This document shows, one piece after another, positions 18,076 through 26,494 of a stretch of 64,000 nucleotides of DNA. Location of the stretch: NCBI RefSeq assembly GCF_002272135.1, contig NZ_NPBF01000026.1, forward strand, positions 1-64,000, read 5' to 3'. Each line of letters begins with the position of its first letter. Positions within the stretch are counted from its first letter, which is position 1. Below the pieces are notes generated by a model. The model did not search any database and was not told the DNA's origin. It saw only the letters and a list, made by a program, of their open reading frames with translations. Position numbers and translations under genes: made by a program. The DNA comes from Virgibacillus sp. 7505. GTDB lineage: Bacteria > Bacillota > Bacilli > Bacillales > Amphibacillaceae.

Positions 18076-19077
18076 TTATAACGTAATTCTCGCTTTCTCC
18101 TCCGCTCCAACAGGATAGAAGCAAGCCACTTCCTGTCCAGGTACGCCGCGTTCTTCCGGAACGGGGACGTTGGTCTTACAGAACTCAGTTGCTTTCGGAC
18201 AGCGAGTATGGAAAACGCAGCCCGATGGCGGATTAGCAGGGGAGGGCAGTTCTCCTTTTAGGACGATGCGTTCTCGCGCGCGTTCTTTGTCTGGATCTGG
18301 CAGCGGCACAGCGGATAGCAGTGCATTTGTATAAGGATGCTGCGCATGTGTCTGGAATGAATCCCGATTGGATCTTTCCATCACTTTGCCGAGATACATG
18401 ACGGCGACACGGTCAGCAATGTGATTAATGACGGAAAGGTCGTGTGCAATGAATACATACGTCAGATCCAACTTTTTCTGAAGATCCTGGAATAAGTTGA
18501 TCACTTGGGCCTGGACGGATACATCAAGCGCACTGACTGGTTCGTCACAGACGATCAGCTGCGGCTCCAGAGCAATAGCGCGGGCAATACCAATCCGCTG
18601 GCGCTGACCGCCTGAGAATTCATGAGGCAGCCGGTTATAATGGTCATCTGGATTCAAGCCGACGAGTTCCATCAGCTCTTTCACGCGCGATTCCAGGTTC
18701 TTAGTCTTTTTGTACGCTTTAAGCGGAGCGGCGATGCTCTCGCTCACTTTCATGCGCGGATTCAAGCTTGTATACGGATCCTGGAACACCATTTGCATAT
18801 TGCGCCGCAGCTCGTATAGCTCTTTGGCAGATGCGTCTGTATATGTGTTTCCTTCAAAAAGAATGTCTCCAGAAGTAGGCTTTTGCAGTCCGACGATGCT
18901 TCGGGCGAGTGTGCTTTTCCCGCAGCCGGATTCGCCTACAATTCCTAGTATTTCCCCTTTTTTTACTGTCAAATCTATGCCATTCAAGGCTTTCACATGA
19001 CCTGTTGTCCTTTGTAAAACACCGTTCTTAATTGGGAAATGGACGTGAAGATCCTTTATTTCCAATAATGCAGTCAT
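18076..19077 (-). CDS. Peptide-type ABC importer ATPase (OppF/DppF-like)
   Basis: 333 aa. Walker A GESGCGKS (about 48), signature FSGGQRQR (about 158) and Walker B LIVCDEPVSALD (about 180). The C-terminal oligopeptide-transporter extension has the cysteine-rich CVFHTRCPKATEFC (about 288). It energises the importer with the OppD-like partner. Its ATG overlaps the previous gene's stop by four bases. Last gene of the S-box operon. Confidence 0.92.
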   Translation of the reverse strand: MTALLEIKDLHVHFPIKNGVLQRTTGHVKALNGIDLTVKKGEILGIVGESGCGKSTLARSIVGLQKPTSGDILFEGNTYTDASAKELYELRRNMQMVFQDPYTSLNPRMKVSESIAAPLKAYKKTKNLESRVKELMELVGLNPDDHYNRLPHEFSGGQRQRIGIARAIALEPQLIVCDEPVSALDVSVQAQVINLFQDLQKKLDLTYVFIAHDLSVINHIADRVAVMYLGKVMERSNRDSFQTHAQHPYTNALLSAVPLPDPDKERARERIVLKGELPSPANPPSGCVFHTRCPKATEFCKTNVPVPEERGVPGQEVACFYPVGAEEKARITL

Positions 19078-20090
19078 GACAGCAGCACTCCTTTACCTTC
19101 GGCTACAGCTCGTTTTTCTTTATCGAATTCAGGCTTGCTGAGCATACACGCAGCCAAATGATTTGTTCCGCGTTCCGAGAGCGGCGGGTCAGTCTGAAGG
19201 CAAGCATCTCTCGCAAATGGACAGCGAGGATGGAAGTTGCAGCCTTTTGGCGGGTGAATCAGATTCGGCGGATGCCCCTCGATATGGAGCAGCCTCTCGG
19301 GAGCCCCTGCATCGAGTCTTGGGATTGAGCGCAGCAGCGACCATGTATATGGCATTGCCGTTTTATAGAAGATGTCAGCTGTACTGCCGGATTCAATAAT
19401 TTTACCGGCATACATGACAAGAATCCGGTCTGCTAGATTTGCCACAACGCCTAAATCATGGGTGATCATTATTATTGCGGTACCATATTTCTGCTGAATG
19501 CTTTTCAATAACTCGATGATTTGAGCTTGGATTGTTACATCCAGTGCTGTTGTCGGCTCATCAGCTATAAGCAGTTTCGGTCTGGCAGCCAGTGCAATGG
19601 CGATCAGAACGCGCTGGCGCATACCGCCGGAGAATTGGTGCGGATAATTTTGCATACGTCGTTCGGGATCCGGGATGCCGACATCTTTCAGTAACTCGAT
19701 TGCTTTTTGCCGAGCCTCTTTTTTAGGGAGTTTCTGATGCGTCTGGATGGCCTCCATAAGCTGTCTGCCAATCTTGAAAACAGGATTGAGGCTCGACATT
19801 GGATCCTGAAAGATCATGGCGATTTCTTTTCCACGCAAATTGCGCAGGCGTTTTTTATCCATTGTCAGGATGTTCTCGCCTTCGAACAGAATTTCACCCT
19901 TTGGATAGGTTGCGGGCGGTTCTGGATTAAGCTTTGTCAGCGAGTGGGCGAGTACACTTTTCCCGCTGCCGGATTCCCCGACAATGCCGACTGTCTGCCC
20001 GGCTTCCAGCCGGAAGGATACACCATCAACTGCTTTGACGAGGCCAGCTGCGGTATCCAGGTGTACATGCAGATCATTTACTTGTAGCAT
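19074..20090 (-). CDS. Peptide-type ABC importer ATPase (OppD/DppD-like)
   Basis: 338 aa from the ATG at 20090, which has GAGGAGG nine bases upstream; longer readings add an out-of-family N-terminus. Walker A GESGSGKS (about 41), signature FSGGMRQR (about 152), Walker [13 protein letters not shown] (about 175) and the C-terminal [14 protein letters not shown]. Partner of the OppF-like ATPase in the cytoplasmic ATP-hydrolysing pair. Confidence 0.92.
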   Translation of the reverse strand: MLQVNDLHVHLDTAAGLVKAVDGVSFRLEAGQTVGIVGESGSGKSVLAHSLTKLNPEPPATYPKGEILFEGENILTMDKKRLRNLRGKEIAMIFQDPMSSLNPVFKIGRQLMEAIQTHQKLPKKEARQKAIELLKDVGIPDPERRMQNYPHQFSGGMRQRVLIAIALAARPKLLIADEPTTALDVTIQAQIIELLKSIQQKYGTAIIMITHDLGVVANLADRILVMYAGKIIESGSTADIFYKTAMPYTWSLLRSIPRLDAGAPERLLHIEGHPPNLIHPPKGCNFHPRCPFARDACLQTDPPLSERGTNHLAACMLSKPEFDKEKRAVAEGKGVLLS

Positions 20091-20103
20091 AATGAAACCT
20101 CCT

Positions 20104-20952
20104 CTAGGCAGCTGGTGCTGTCTGCTTTGGTTTTCGTTTCCGTTTTTTCTTGACGCTATGCGGATCAAAAGCATCCCGTAGCCCGTCCCCGAGTATGTTC
20201 AACGACAAAACAGTAATGACGATCGCTATACCAGGGAAGATCGAGAACCATGGAGCTATCGTGATATAAATTTGTGATTCCTGCAGCATATTTCCCCATG
20301 TCGGTGTGGACGGATTCACTCCGACACCAAGAAAGCTCAGGGCTGCTTCAGCCAGGATTGCTTTAGCAAAGATGAATGTGCTTTGCACAATGATTGGAGA
20401 GAGTACATTCGGCAGGATATACCGGAAAATGATCACCATATTATTCGTTCCTGTCGTTCTTGCAGCTTCAATGTATTGTGCGTTTTTTATTTGCAGCACG
20501 GCAGAGCGTACGACTCGAGCCATGACTGGGAAGAAGGCAATTGTCAGGGCGATGACGATATTCGTAATGCTTCCGCCTAAAGCTGCAACTAGTGCTAATG
20601 CAAGCAAAAGGGCAGGGAAGGCGAGAAAGCCATCCACAATCCGCATCAGAATGAAATCTGTCTTACGGAAATAGCCGGATACAAGTCCGATCAGTGTGCC
20701 AATCACAGTTGCTACGACGGCTACTATGACGCCGACAGCCAGTGACACGCGTGCAGCTACAATAACCCGTGCAAAGATGTCCCGGCCAAAATCATCTGTA
20801 CCAAACCAATGGGTGCCAGATGGTGAAAGCAGACGCTGGTTGGCATCTATCGCCGCAGGGGAGACCGGCAGCCACAGATTTGCCGTTATGGTTGCCAATG
20901 CAACGAGTAAGAAAATAGTAAGTGCAATTATATTTCGTTTCTTGGACATCAT
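20104..20952 (-). CDS. Peptide-type ABC importer permease (OppC/DppC-like)
   Basis: 282 aa with about six membrane helices. The N-terminal cytoplasmic OppC_N segment is followed by HWFGTDDFGRDIFARVI (about 49-65), a hallmark of DppC/OppC. The EAA-type loop EAARTTGTNNMVIIFRYILP (about 160) contacts the ATPases. AAGGAGGT lies upstream. Two adjacent ATGs are possible starts. Confidence 0.92.
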   Translation of the reverse strand: MMSKKRNIIALTIFLLVALATITANLWLPVSPAAIDANQRLLSPSGTHWFGTDDFGRDIFARVIVAARVSLAVGVIVAVVATVIGTLIGLVSGYFRKTDFILMRIVDGFLAFPALLLALALVAALGGSITNIVIALTIAFFPVMARVVRSAVLQIKNAQYIEAARTTGTNNMVIIFRYILPNVLSPIIVQSTFIFAKAILAEAALSFLGVGVNPSTPTWGNMLQESQIYITIAPWFSIFPGIAIVITVLSLNILGDGLRDAFDPHSVKKKRKRKPKQTAPAA

Positions 20953-20973
20953 CGTGTATGTACCTCCTTCGGC

Positions 20974-21918
20974 TCAATCATAGCGGATTCTCGGATCAAG
21001 GAATGCATACAAAAGATCGACGATCAAGTTGACCAGGACATAAATCGCGGCGATGAATAGCACGACACCTTGAATCACAGGGTAATCCCGTCGGTGAATC
21101 GAATCGATAAGCAGCTGTCCGATCCCAGGGATGGTGAAAAGTGTTTCAATAATAACCGTTCCGCCAAGCAGACCAGCCACTGTGGCACCTAGAACAGTTG
21201 TTGTCGGGATAAGCGCATTGGAGAATACGTGCTTCATCAATACATCACGTTCACGGACGCCTTTCGCCCGTGCTGTTTTTGTATAATCCTGGTTCACGGA
21301 ATCAAGCATGCTGTCGCGCAGCATTCGGGCAATGATGCCGATTTCCACTAATGCCAGCACTAAAGCAGGCAGCAGCAAATGATAAATCCATGGACCAAAG
21401 CCTTCCGCAAGCGGCATATAGCCTGCAACCGGGAAAATCGGGAATGTTACGCCAAAAACGAGTACAAGCAAAATCGCAAGCCAGAATTCCGGAATTGATA
21501 CGCCTAGAAGGGAAGCGTTAGTAAATAACGGATCCAGAATCGTCTTACGCAAAGACACAATCAGGATTGCAAGCGGAATGGAGATGACCAAAATAAAGAG
21601 CAGGGACAATACCATCAAGCTGATTGTCGGTCCAAAGTTGCCAAAAATCAGTTCCGTCACTGGCTGGGCAGAATAGACACTCGTCCCGAGGTCGCCGGTG
21701 ATGACTTGTTTGAGCCAGTCGAAGAATTGGATATACAAAGGCTCATTCAAACCAAGCTGCTCTTCCAGCTGCGCAATAGCTTCAGGAGAAGCGTCTTCAC
21801 CAAGGATGATGAAGGCTGGATTTCCTGGCGTTAGGTGAACGAGCAGGAATACAATGATGCTGACGACTAGCATAACCGGTACAACAGATAACAGTCTTCG
21901 GATCGTGTAACGAAGCAC
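20974..21918 (-). CDS. Peptide-type ABC importer permease (OppB/DppB-like)
   Basis: 314 aa from GTG 21918, eight bases after GAAGGAG; an upstream GTG at 21927 overlaps the Shine-Dalgarno and is less likely. Six membrane helices, N-terminal MLRYTIRRLLSVVPVMLVV and the EAA loop YTKTARAKGVRERDVLMKHV (about 215). Pairs with the OppC-like permease to form the channel. Confidence 0.9.
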   Translation of the reverse strand: MLRYTIRRLLSVVPVMLVVSIIVFLLVHLTPGNPAFIILGEDASPEAIAQLEEQLGLNEPLYIQFFDWLKQVITGDLGTSVYSAQPVTELIFGNFGPTISLMVLSLLFILVISIPLAILIVSLRKTILDPLFTNASLLGVSIPEFWLAILLVLVFGVTFPIFPVAGYMPLAEGFGPWIYHLLLPALVLALVEIGIIARMLRDSMLDSVNQDYTKTARAKGVRERDVLMKHVFSNALIPTTTVLGATVAGLLGGTVIIETLFTIPGIGQLLIDSIHRRDYPVIQGVVLFIAAIYVLVNLIVDLLYAFLDPRIRYD

Positions 21919-21947
21919 GTGCGTCACTCCTTCATTTAGAAATGGAA

Positions 21948-21979
21948 GAAAATCGCCAGCGGTAACGCAGGCGATTTTC
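21948..21979 (-). terminator. Intra-operon attenuator after the binding-protein gene
   Basis: 10-bp stem GAAAATCGCC/GGCGATTTTC between the binding-protein stop and the permease start. Such hairpins usually protect or terminate the upstream message so that more binding protein than permease is made. Confidence 0.65.
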
Positions 21980-21987
21980 TCGGGGCA

Positions 21988-23574
21988 TTACTGTGATTTC
22001 CATGTATTCCAGAAGCGAGGACCATACCAATCATCATAATCCTGCAGCTTGGAAGTTCGTGCATCCAATGTGGAAAGGTTGCTTACTTTCTCAAATGGAA
22101 GCTCGTCATAAATCGTCTTATTCAGCTCAGCGAGTATTTCTTGCTGAGCAGCCTCATCTTCCGCTTCACCCCACTGGGCGATTAGCTCCTGCCAGCGTTC
22201 GCTGTTGTACCAGCCGCTGCTGTTGGAATCCTGGCTCACTACACCAGCTTGGTTTGGCGAGAAGAAAGGAGACCAGCCTACTACGACCATATCCCAGTTA
22301 GCGCCATCGCTCCATTTTTCCAGGTAAGTTGCCCATTCATAGGACTCCAGCTCGACGTTGAATCCAACTGCCTCAAGCTGCTGTTCTGCGATTTCGGCAA
22401 TTTTCTTATACTCTGCATGGTCATTGGAGAAGATGATTTTCACCGGCTGCCCATCATAGGAGCTGTCTTCAAGCAGTTTTTTAGCTTCATCCTGATCAAA
22501 CGCGTCGAAATTATCAATGTTTTGATCTGAGTAAAGAGCTGTCTGATCTGGTGTGAACAAGGCGCCGTCCAGATTATAAAATTCGCTGTTGCCATATGTT
22601 GCTTTCGCGATTGCTTCTTTATCCAGTGCAGCATGCAGTGCTTCTCTGACCTTGATGTCATCGAAGGGTGCTTCTGATTTATCCGGTGTAATGACGGAAT
22701 AGCCATTGCTGGAAATAGCTGGTTCAACATTCGGTGTCGTATCAACTACATCATATAAATCAAGCGGAATGGACTGTACGTAATCATAAAGATCTGTCTT
22801 CAGACCATTGAGCATTACTTGCGGGTCTTTTACGATTTTAAAGTGAATCGTATCCAGGTATGCGGTCTTCTTACCAGTCAAACCTCCCCAGTCTTCCTCC
22901 TCACGAGATTGATAGTCTTCGAATTTGGATAATACAATCTCATTCCCGCGCTTCCACGAATCAAATTTGAATGGACCTGTACCGATCAGCTGCTCGTTTG
23001 TCAGCGGCTGTTCACCTGCAGCTTCCGCAATGTCAGCTGGAAGGATGACAGCTGATGCTTTTGGTGCAGACATATCAGTAAGCAAAGCGGTATACGGATC
23101 GTTAAGCGTAATGACCAATGTCAGGTCATCCGTTGCTTCTACGGAATCAACATGCGTTGCAGTGATCTTACCGACAGAGGAGACCTTCAGCCAGCGGTCG
23201 ATAGATGCTTTTGCGTCTTCCGCTGTTACGTCTTGCCCGTTATGGAACTTAAGTCCGTCACGAAGCGTGATCGTATAGGTTTTCTTATCATCACTAACGG
23301 TATAATCATCAGCAAGCAAAGGGCGTACTTGATAATCATGATCTAGTGCAAATAAACCTTCGTAAATATGCCAGCCAATTTTTCTGGTGGCACTTTCTCC
23401 GGAATACATCCAGTCAAGCGTATCAGGATCAGCAGTCATGGCAACGTTCAAGTCACCGCCTTCAACGGGCTCTCCGCCGCTTGCGCCGGAACTGCTGCTG
23501 GAACTGCTGGAGCACCCGAACAGGGCGATGGTGGCCATCAGGCCGAATAATATAAGTGCAAGCTTCTTATTCAA
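21988..23574 (-). CDS. Substrate-binding lipoprotein (SBP family 5)
   Basis: 528 aa, TTG start seven bases after AAGGAGGA. Lipoprotein signal with lipobox ALFGC (Cys about 21), then a Ser-rich linker. The body matches peptide/nickel-type binding proteins (family 5): DPDTLDWMYSGE, YTITLRDGLKFHNGQDVTAEDA (key GLKFHNG) and LIGTGPFKFDSW. It would capture the substrate at the outer membrane face. The gene sits between the M20 deacylase (12 bp) and the permeases. Ligand unknown: peptides, acylated amino acids or other small molecules are all possible for this family. Confidence 0.9.
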   Translation of the reverse strand: MNKKLALILFGLMATIALFGCSSSSSSSSGASGGEPVEGGDLNVAMTADPDTLDWMYSGESATRKIGWHIYEGLFALDHDYQVRPLLADDYTVSDDKKTYTITLRDGLKFHNGQDVTAEDAKASIDRWLKVSSVGKITATHVDSVEATDDLTLVITLNDPYTALLTDMSAPKASAVILPADIAEAAGEQPLTNEQLIGTGPFKFDSWKRGNEIVLSKFEDYQSREEEDWGGLTGKKTAYLDTIHFKIVKDPQVMLNGLKTDLYDYVQSIPLDLYDVVDTTPNVEPAISSNGYSVITPDKSEAPFDDIKVREALHAALDKEAIAKATYGNSEFYNLDGALFTPDQTALYSDQNIDNFDAFDQDEAKKLLEDSSYDGQPVKIIFSNDHAEYKKIAEIAEQQLEAVGFNVELESYEWATYLEKWSDGANWDMVVVGWSPFFSPNQAGVVSQDSNSSGWYNSERWQELIAQWGEAEDEAAQQEILAELNKTIYDELPFEKVSNLSTLDARTSKLQDYDDWYGPRFWNTWKSQ

Positions 23575-23586
23575 TATACTTCCTCC

Positions 23587-24783
23587 TTAGCTTCCCAATA
23601 ACGAGAATACGATTTTCGTGAATGCTTTTTCCGTGATGAGCAAAGCTCGCTCATCGATGTCGAATTTAGGGTGGTGATGCGGATAATGGGTGCCTGTATC
23701 GTCATTGCGGGAGCCGACTTTAAAGAAGCTTCCCGGTTTCTCTTGCAGATAGTAAGCGAAATCCTCTGCTCCCATCCCGGTTTCAAGTGGAATAACCTGT
23801 TCTTCACCGAATTGTTCGCTAAAAAGACGCTGCAGAAGTGCAGTTTCTTCTGGATAGTTATAAAGAGCAGGGTAGCCATGTAAATAATCGATGGAATAGG
23901 TTGCGCCGAAACCAGTTGCGATACCAGCTACAATGGACTCTATTTGTTTCCTTACCTGCTGGCGTATGTCTGCGTTGAATGTCCGTACTGTTCCTTCCAA
24001 TCTGGCGGTATCCGGAATAACATTGAATGCTTGGCCAGATTGAAACACACCAAGTGTCACAACTGCTGATTCCAGCGGATTGACTCTGCGGCTGACAATT
24101 TTTTGCAGGGCGCTGACGATATCACTTCCGATGACAATTGGATCGACAGCCTCATGAGGAGCTGCACCATGACCGCCTTTTCCTTGGATAGTAATCGCGA
24201 ATTTATCTACTGCTGCCATCTTGAAGCCTTCGCCCACACCGATCTTTCCGATAGGGGCAGCTGAATTAAGGTGGGCACCATAAACATAATCCACACCATC
24301 AAGTGCACCATCTTCAATCATCGCTTTTGCGCCGCCTGGAGGAACTTCCTCAGCCGGCTGGAACAGGAAGACTACTTTACCTTTCAGGCTATCCTTATGC
24401 TTGATCAGTGCTTTGGCAGTTCCAAGCAATGCCGCTGTATGGCCGTCATGACCGCAAGCATGCATCACGCCAGGAGTCTTGGATCGATAGGCTGTTTCTT
24501 TTTCATCTTCTATCGGCAGGGCATCGAAATCTGCTCGCAGCGCAATCGTCGGACCTGCTGCCTTACCTGATAGGGAAGCGACGATACCAAATCCGCCAAT
24601 ATTTGTCTGGATATCTTCATAGCCGAAGCTGCGCAGCTTGTCGGCGATAAAACGGGCAGTCTCTGTCTCCTGGAAACTCAATTCTGGATGCTGATGCAAA
24701 TAACGTCTCCACTCCACGACTTCTGCGAAATTGTCTTCCAGCTCCGTATGTACTTCCGCAAGTGTCTGCTTGATCTGTTCCAT
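23587..24783 (-). CDS. M20D-type amidohydrolase (N-acyl-amino-acid deacylase/aminopeptidase)
   Basis: 398 aa from ATG 24783 with AGGAGG upstream. Metal-binding motifs of family M20D: ACGHDGHTAALLG (about 103-115), PAEEVPPGGAKAM (about 138), YGAHLNS (about 163) and the His-rich HYPHHHPKFDIDE (about 370). Relatives remove acyl groups from amino acids (acetyl-cysteine, hippurate, indole-acetyl-amino acids, N-acetyl-diaminopimelate). First gene of the SAM-riboswitch operon, which argues that the product is methionine, cysteine or a precursor. Confidence 0.88.
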   Translation of the reverse strand: MEQIKQTLAEVHTELEDNFAEVVEWRRYLHQHPELSFQETETARFIADKLRSFGYEDIQTNIGGFGIVASLSGKAAGPTIALRADFDALPIEDEKETAYRSKTPGVMHACGHDGHTAALLGTAKALIKHKDSLKGKVVFLFQPAEEVPPGGAKAMIEDGALDGVDYVYGAHLNSAAPIGKIGVGEGFKMAAVDKFAITIQGKGGHGAAPHEAVDPIVIGSDIVSALQKIVSRRVNPLESAVVTLGVFQSGQAFNVIPDTARLEGTVRTFNADIRQQVRKQIESIVAGIATGFGATYSIDYLHGYPALYNYPEETALLQRLFSEQFGEEQVIPLETGMGAEDFAYYLQEKPGSFFKVGSRNDDTGTHYPHHHPKFDIDERALLITEKAFTKIVFSLLGS

Positions 24784-24841
24784 TTTCAAACCTCCTGTAA
24801 CAATCTTGATATTTCCAATGAAAATAATCGGGATTAAGATC

Positions 24842-24995
24842 AAAAAAAGACCCTCTTCTAGACAGAAGAGGGTCTTTTAAAGATTTTCCGCTCTTCTTAT
24901 CTTCAGTGTTAAACACCTGGAATTAGCACAGTACTGCGGCTTGCAGCCTGTTGCTTTGGTTTCGTTGGGCCATTCCCTCCACCAATCTCGATAAG
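24842..24995 (-). promoter_or_regulatory. SAM-I riboswitch (S-box) of the M20-ABC importer operon
   Basis: Read on the minus strand. The aptamer runs from 24995 to about 24892: CTTATCGAGA, GGTGGAGGGAATGGCCC, GAAACC, GGCAAC-like core as AGCAACAGGCTG, GTGCTAATTCCAG and the closing GATAAGAAG. The terminator stem AAAGACCCTCTTCT/AGAAGAGGGTCTTT (24846-24877) is followed by TTTTT. High SAM should block the operon. Confidence 0.93.
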
Positions 24996-25015
24996 AAATA
25001 TCAGTTGTAAGGAAA

Positions 25016-25044
25016 AGGATAGACTGAAAAGTTCTAGGTGTCAA
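25016..25044 (-). promoter_or_regulatory. SigA promoter of the M20-ABC operon
   Basis: TTGACA (25039-25044), 17-bp spacer, TATCCT (25016-25021) on the minus strand, just upstream of the S-box. Confidence 0.75.
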
Positions 25045-25138
25045 TCCTATTTTTTTTTGCTATTTCTCCTGATCGGCATGACTACGCCAAAAATTCCATT
25101 AGTAAAAGAGTTATTTGGCAGAAAATTTTAAATACTGC

Positions 25139-25166
25139 TTGACTGTTCATTCTTTTGTGATAACAT
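25139..25166 (+). promoter_or_regulatory. SigA promoter of the metI operon
   Basis: TTGACT, 16-bp spacer, TAACAT, about 30 bp before the plus-strand S-box. A weak CodY-like match (12 of 15) lies at 25113-25127. Confidence 0.6.
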
Positions 25167-25196
25167 AGCTTTAATATAAAAATTATATAGAACTTT

Positions 25197-25356
25197 TCTT
25201 ATCAAGAGAGACGGAGGGACTTGGCCCAGTGATGTCTCAGCAACCAGTCTGAGAAGACACGGTGCTAAATCCAAAAGGTATCCGCCTTAAAGATAAGAAG
25301 CTGATTCGGTCATGACTGAACCTTCTTCCTTTTTGGGGAGAAGGTTCTTTTTTTGT
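25197..25356 (+). promoter_or_regulatory. SAM-I riboswitch (S-box) of the metI-metC operon
   Basis: Aptamer 25198-25300: CTTATCAAGAGAG, CGGAGGGACTTGGCCC, GTGATGTCTCAGCAACC, GGTGCTAAATCC and AGATAAGAAG. Terminator stem from 25318 (GAACCTTCT/AGAAGGTTC) then TTTTTTT. Same control as B. subtilis metIC (yjcIJ). Confidence 0.96.
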
Positions 25357-25379
25357 TGAAGAGGAGGGGGAGAAGCGGT

Positions 25380-26480
25380 ATGGGAAATAGTTTAGAAACA
25401 GCATTTGTACAGCTTGGAAATCGCAGTGATGGAGTAACTGGGGCAGTCAACCCGCCAGTTTATCTGTCCACGGCTTATGCACACACAGGAATCGGCGAAT
25501 CTACAGGATATGATTATTCACGGACGAAGAACCCCACTCGATCAGTTCTGGAAGAAGGGTTTGCAAAGCTGGAAAAAGGCGATCAGGCATTTGCGTGCAG
25601 CTCAGGCATGGCGGCAATCCAGCTTGTATTGTCACTTTTCCGTTCGGGCGATTCCCTGCTGGTGCCGGAGGATATTTATGGAGGCACCTATCGGCTGTTT
25701 GATTTCTATTCAGACGCCTATGACGTCTCGCCAATTTATACACCATTTCATTCCGTCGAAGAGACTGCGATATTGATAACGGACGATACAAAAGCAATTT
25801 TCCTTGAAACACCGACAAACCCGCTCATGCAGGAAATTGATATTGCTGCCTATGCGCAGCTGGCAAAAGCAAACAACCTGCTGTTAATTGTGGATAATAC
25901 GTTTCTGACACCTTATTACCAGCAGCCGCTTACAGAAGGAGCAGATATTGTCATCCATAGTGCAACGAAATATATTGGCGGCCATAACGACGTTTTAGCC
26001 GGAATTGTTGTGAGTAAAGGCATCGAGCTATCAGACCGGTTAGCTGCATTGCATAACGGTACGGGAGCTGTCTTGTCTCCGCTCGATTCCTGGCTTCTCA
26101 TCCGAGGCTTGAAGACGCTGCCGCTTCGAATGCGGCAGCATCAAGCAAATGCACAGCGCATCGCAAGTTATCTTGCAGAGGAGCCGAAAGTGAAAGACGT
26201 CCTGTATACAGGAAAAGGCGGCATGCTTTCCTTCCGGGTCCAGGAAAGCAGCTGGGTCGATCCATTCCTTCGAAGCCTGGAAATCATCACCTTTGCCGAA
26301 AGTCTTGGCGGAGTGGAAAGTTTTATCACATATCCTACAACCCAGACACATGCAGACATCCCTGTTGAGGAACGGGAGGCCAGAGGAATTTGCGATTGTC
26401 TGCTTCGTTTCTCGGTCGGGATTGAAGAAGCGGAGGATTTGATTGGTGATTTACAGCAAGCATTCGCCAAACTGGATTAG
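25380..26480 (+). CDS. metI: Cystathionine gamma-synthase / O-acetylhomoserine thiolyase
   Basis: 366 aa, ATG 25380 after GAGGAGGGGG. PLP-dependent Cys/Met metabolism enzyme; the cofactor Lys is in SATKYIGGH (about 193), and YDYSRTKNPTR (about 42) is a substrate/PLP-site motif. It joins an activated homoserine to cysteine (or sulfide), making cystathionine (or homocysteine). First gene behind the S-box; metC follows 14 bp later, as in B. subtilis metIC. Confidence 0.92.
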   Translation: MGNSLETAFVQLGNRSDGVTGAVNPPVYLSTAYAHTGIGESTGYDYSRTKNPTRSVLEEGFAKLEKGDQAFACSSGMAAIQLVLSLFRSGDSLLVPEDIYGGTYRLFDFYSDAYDVSPIYTPFHSVEETAILITDDTKAIFLETPTNPLMQEIDIAAYAQLAKANNLLLIVDNTFLTPYYQQPLTEGADIVIHSATKYIGGHNDVLAGIVVSKGIELSDRLAALHNGTGAVLSPLDSWLLIRGLKTLPLRMRQHQANAQRIASYLAEEPKVKDVLYTGKGGMLSFRVQESSWVDPFLRSLEIITFAESLGGVESFITYPTTQTHADIPVEEREARGICDCLLRFSVGIEEAEDLIGDLQQAFAKLD

Positions 26481-26494
26481 GAGGCCATCATCAT

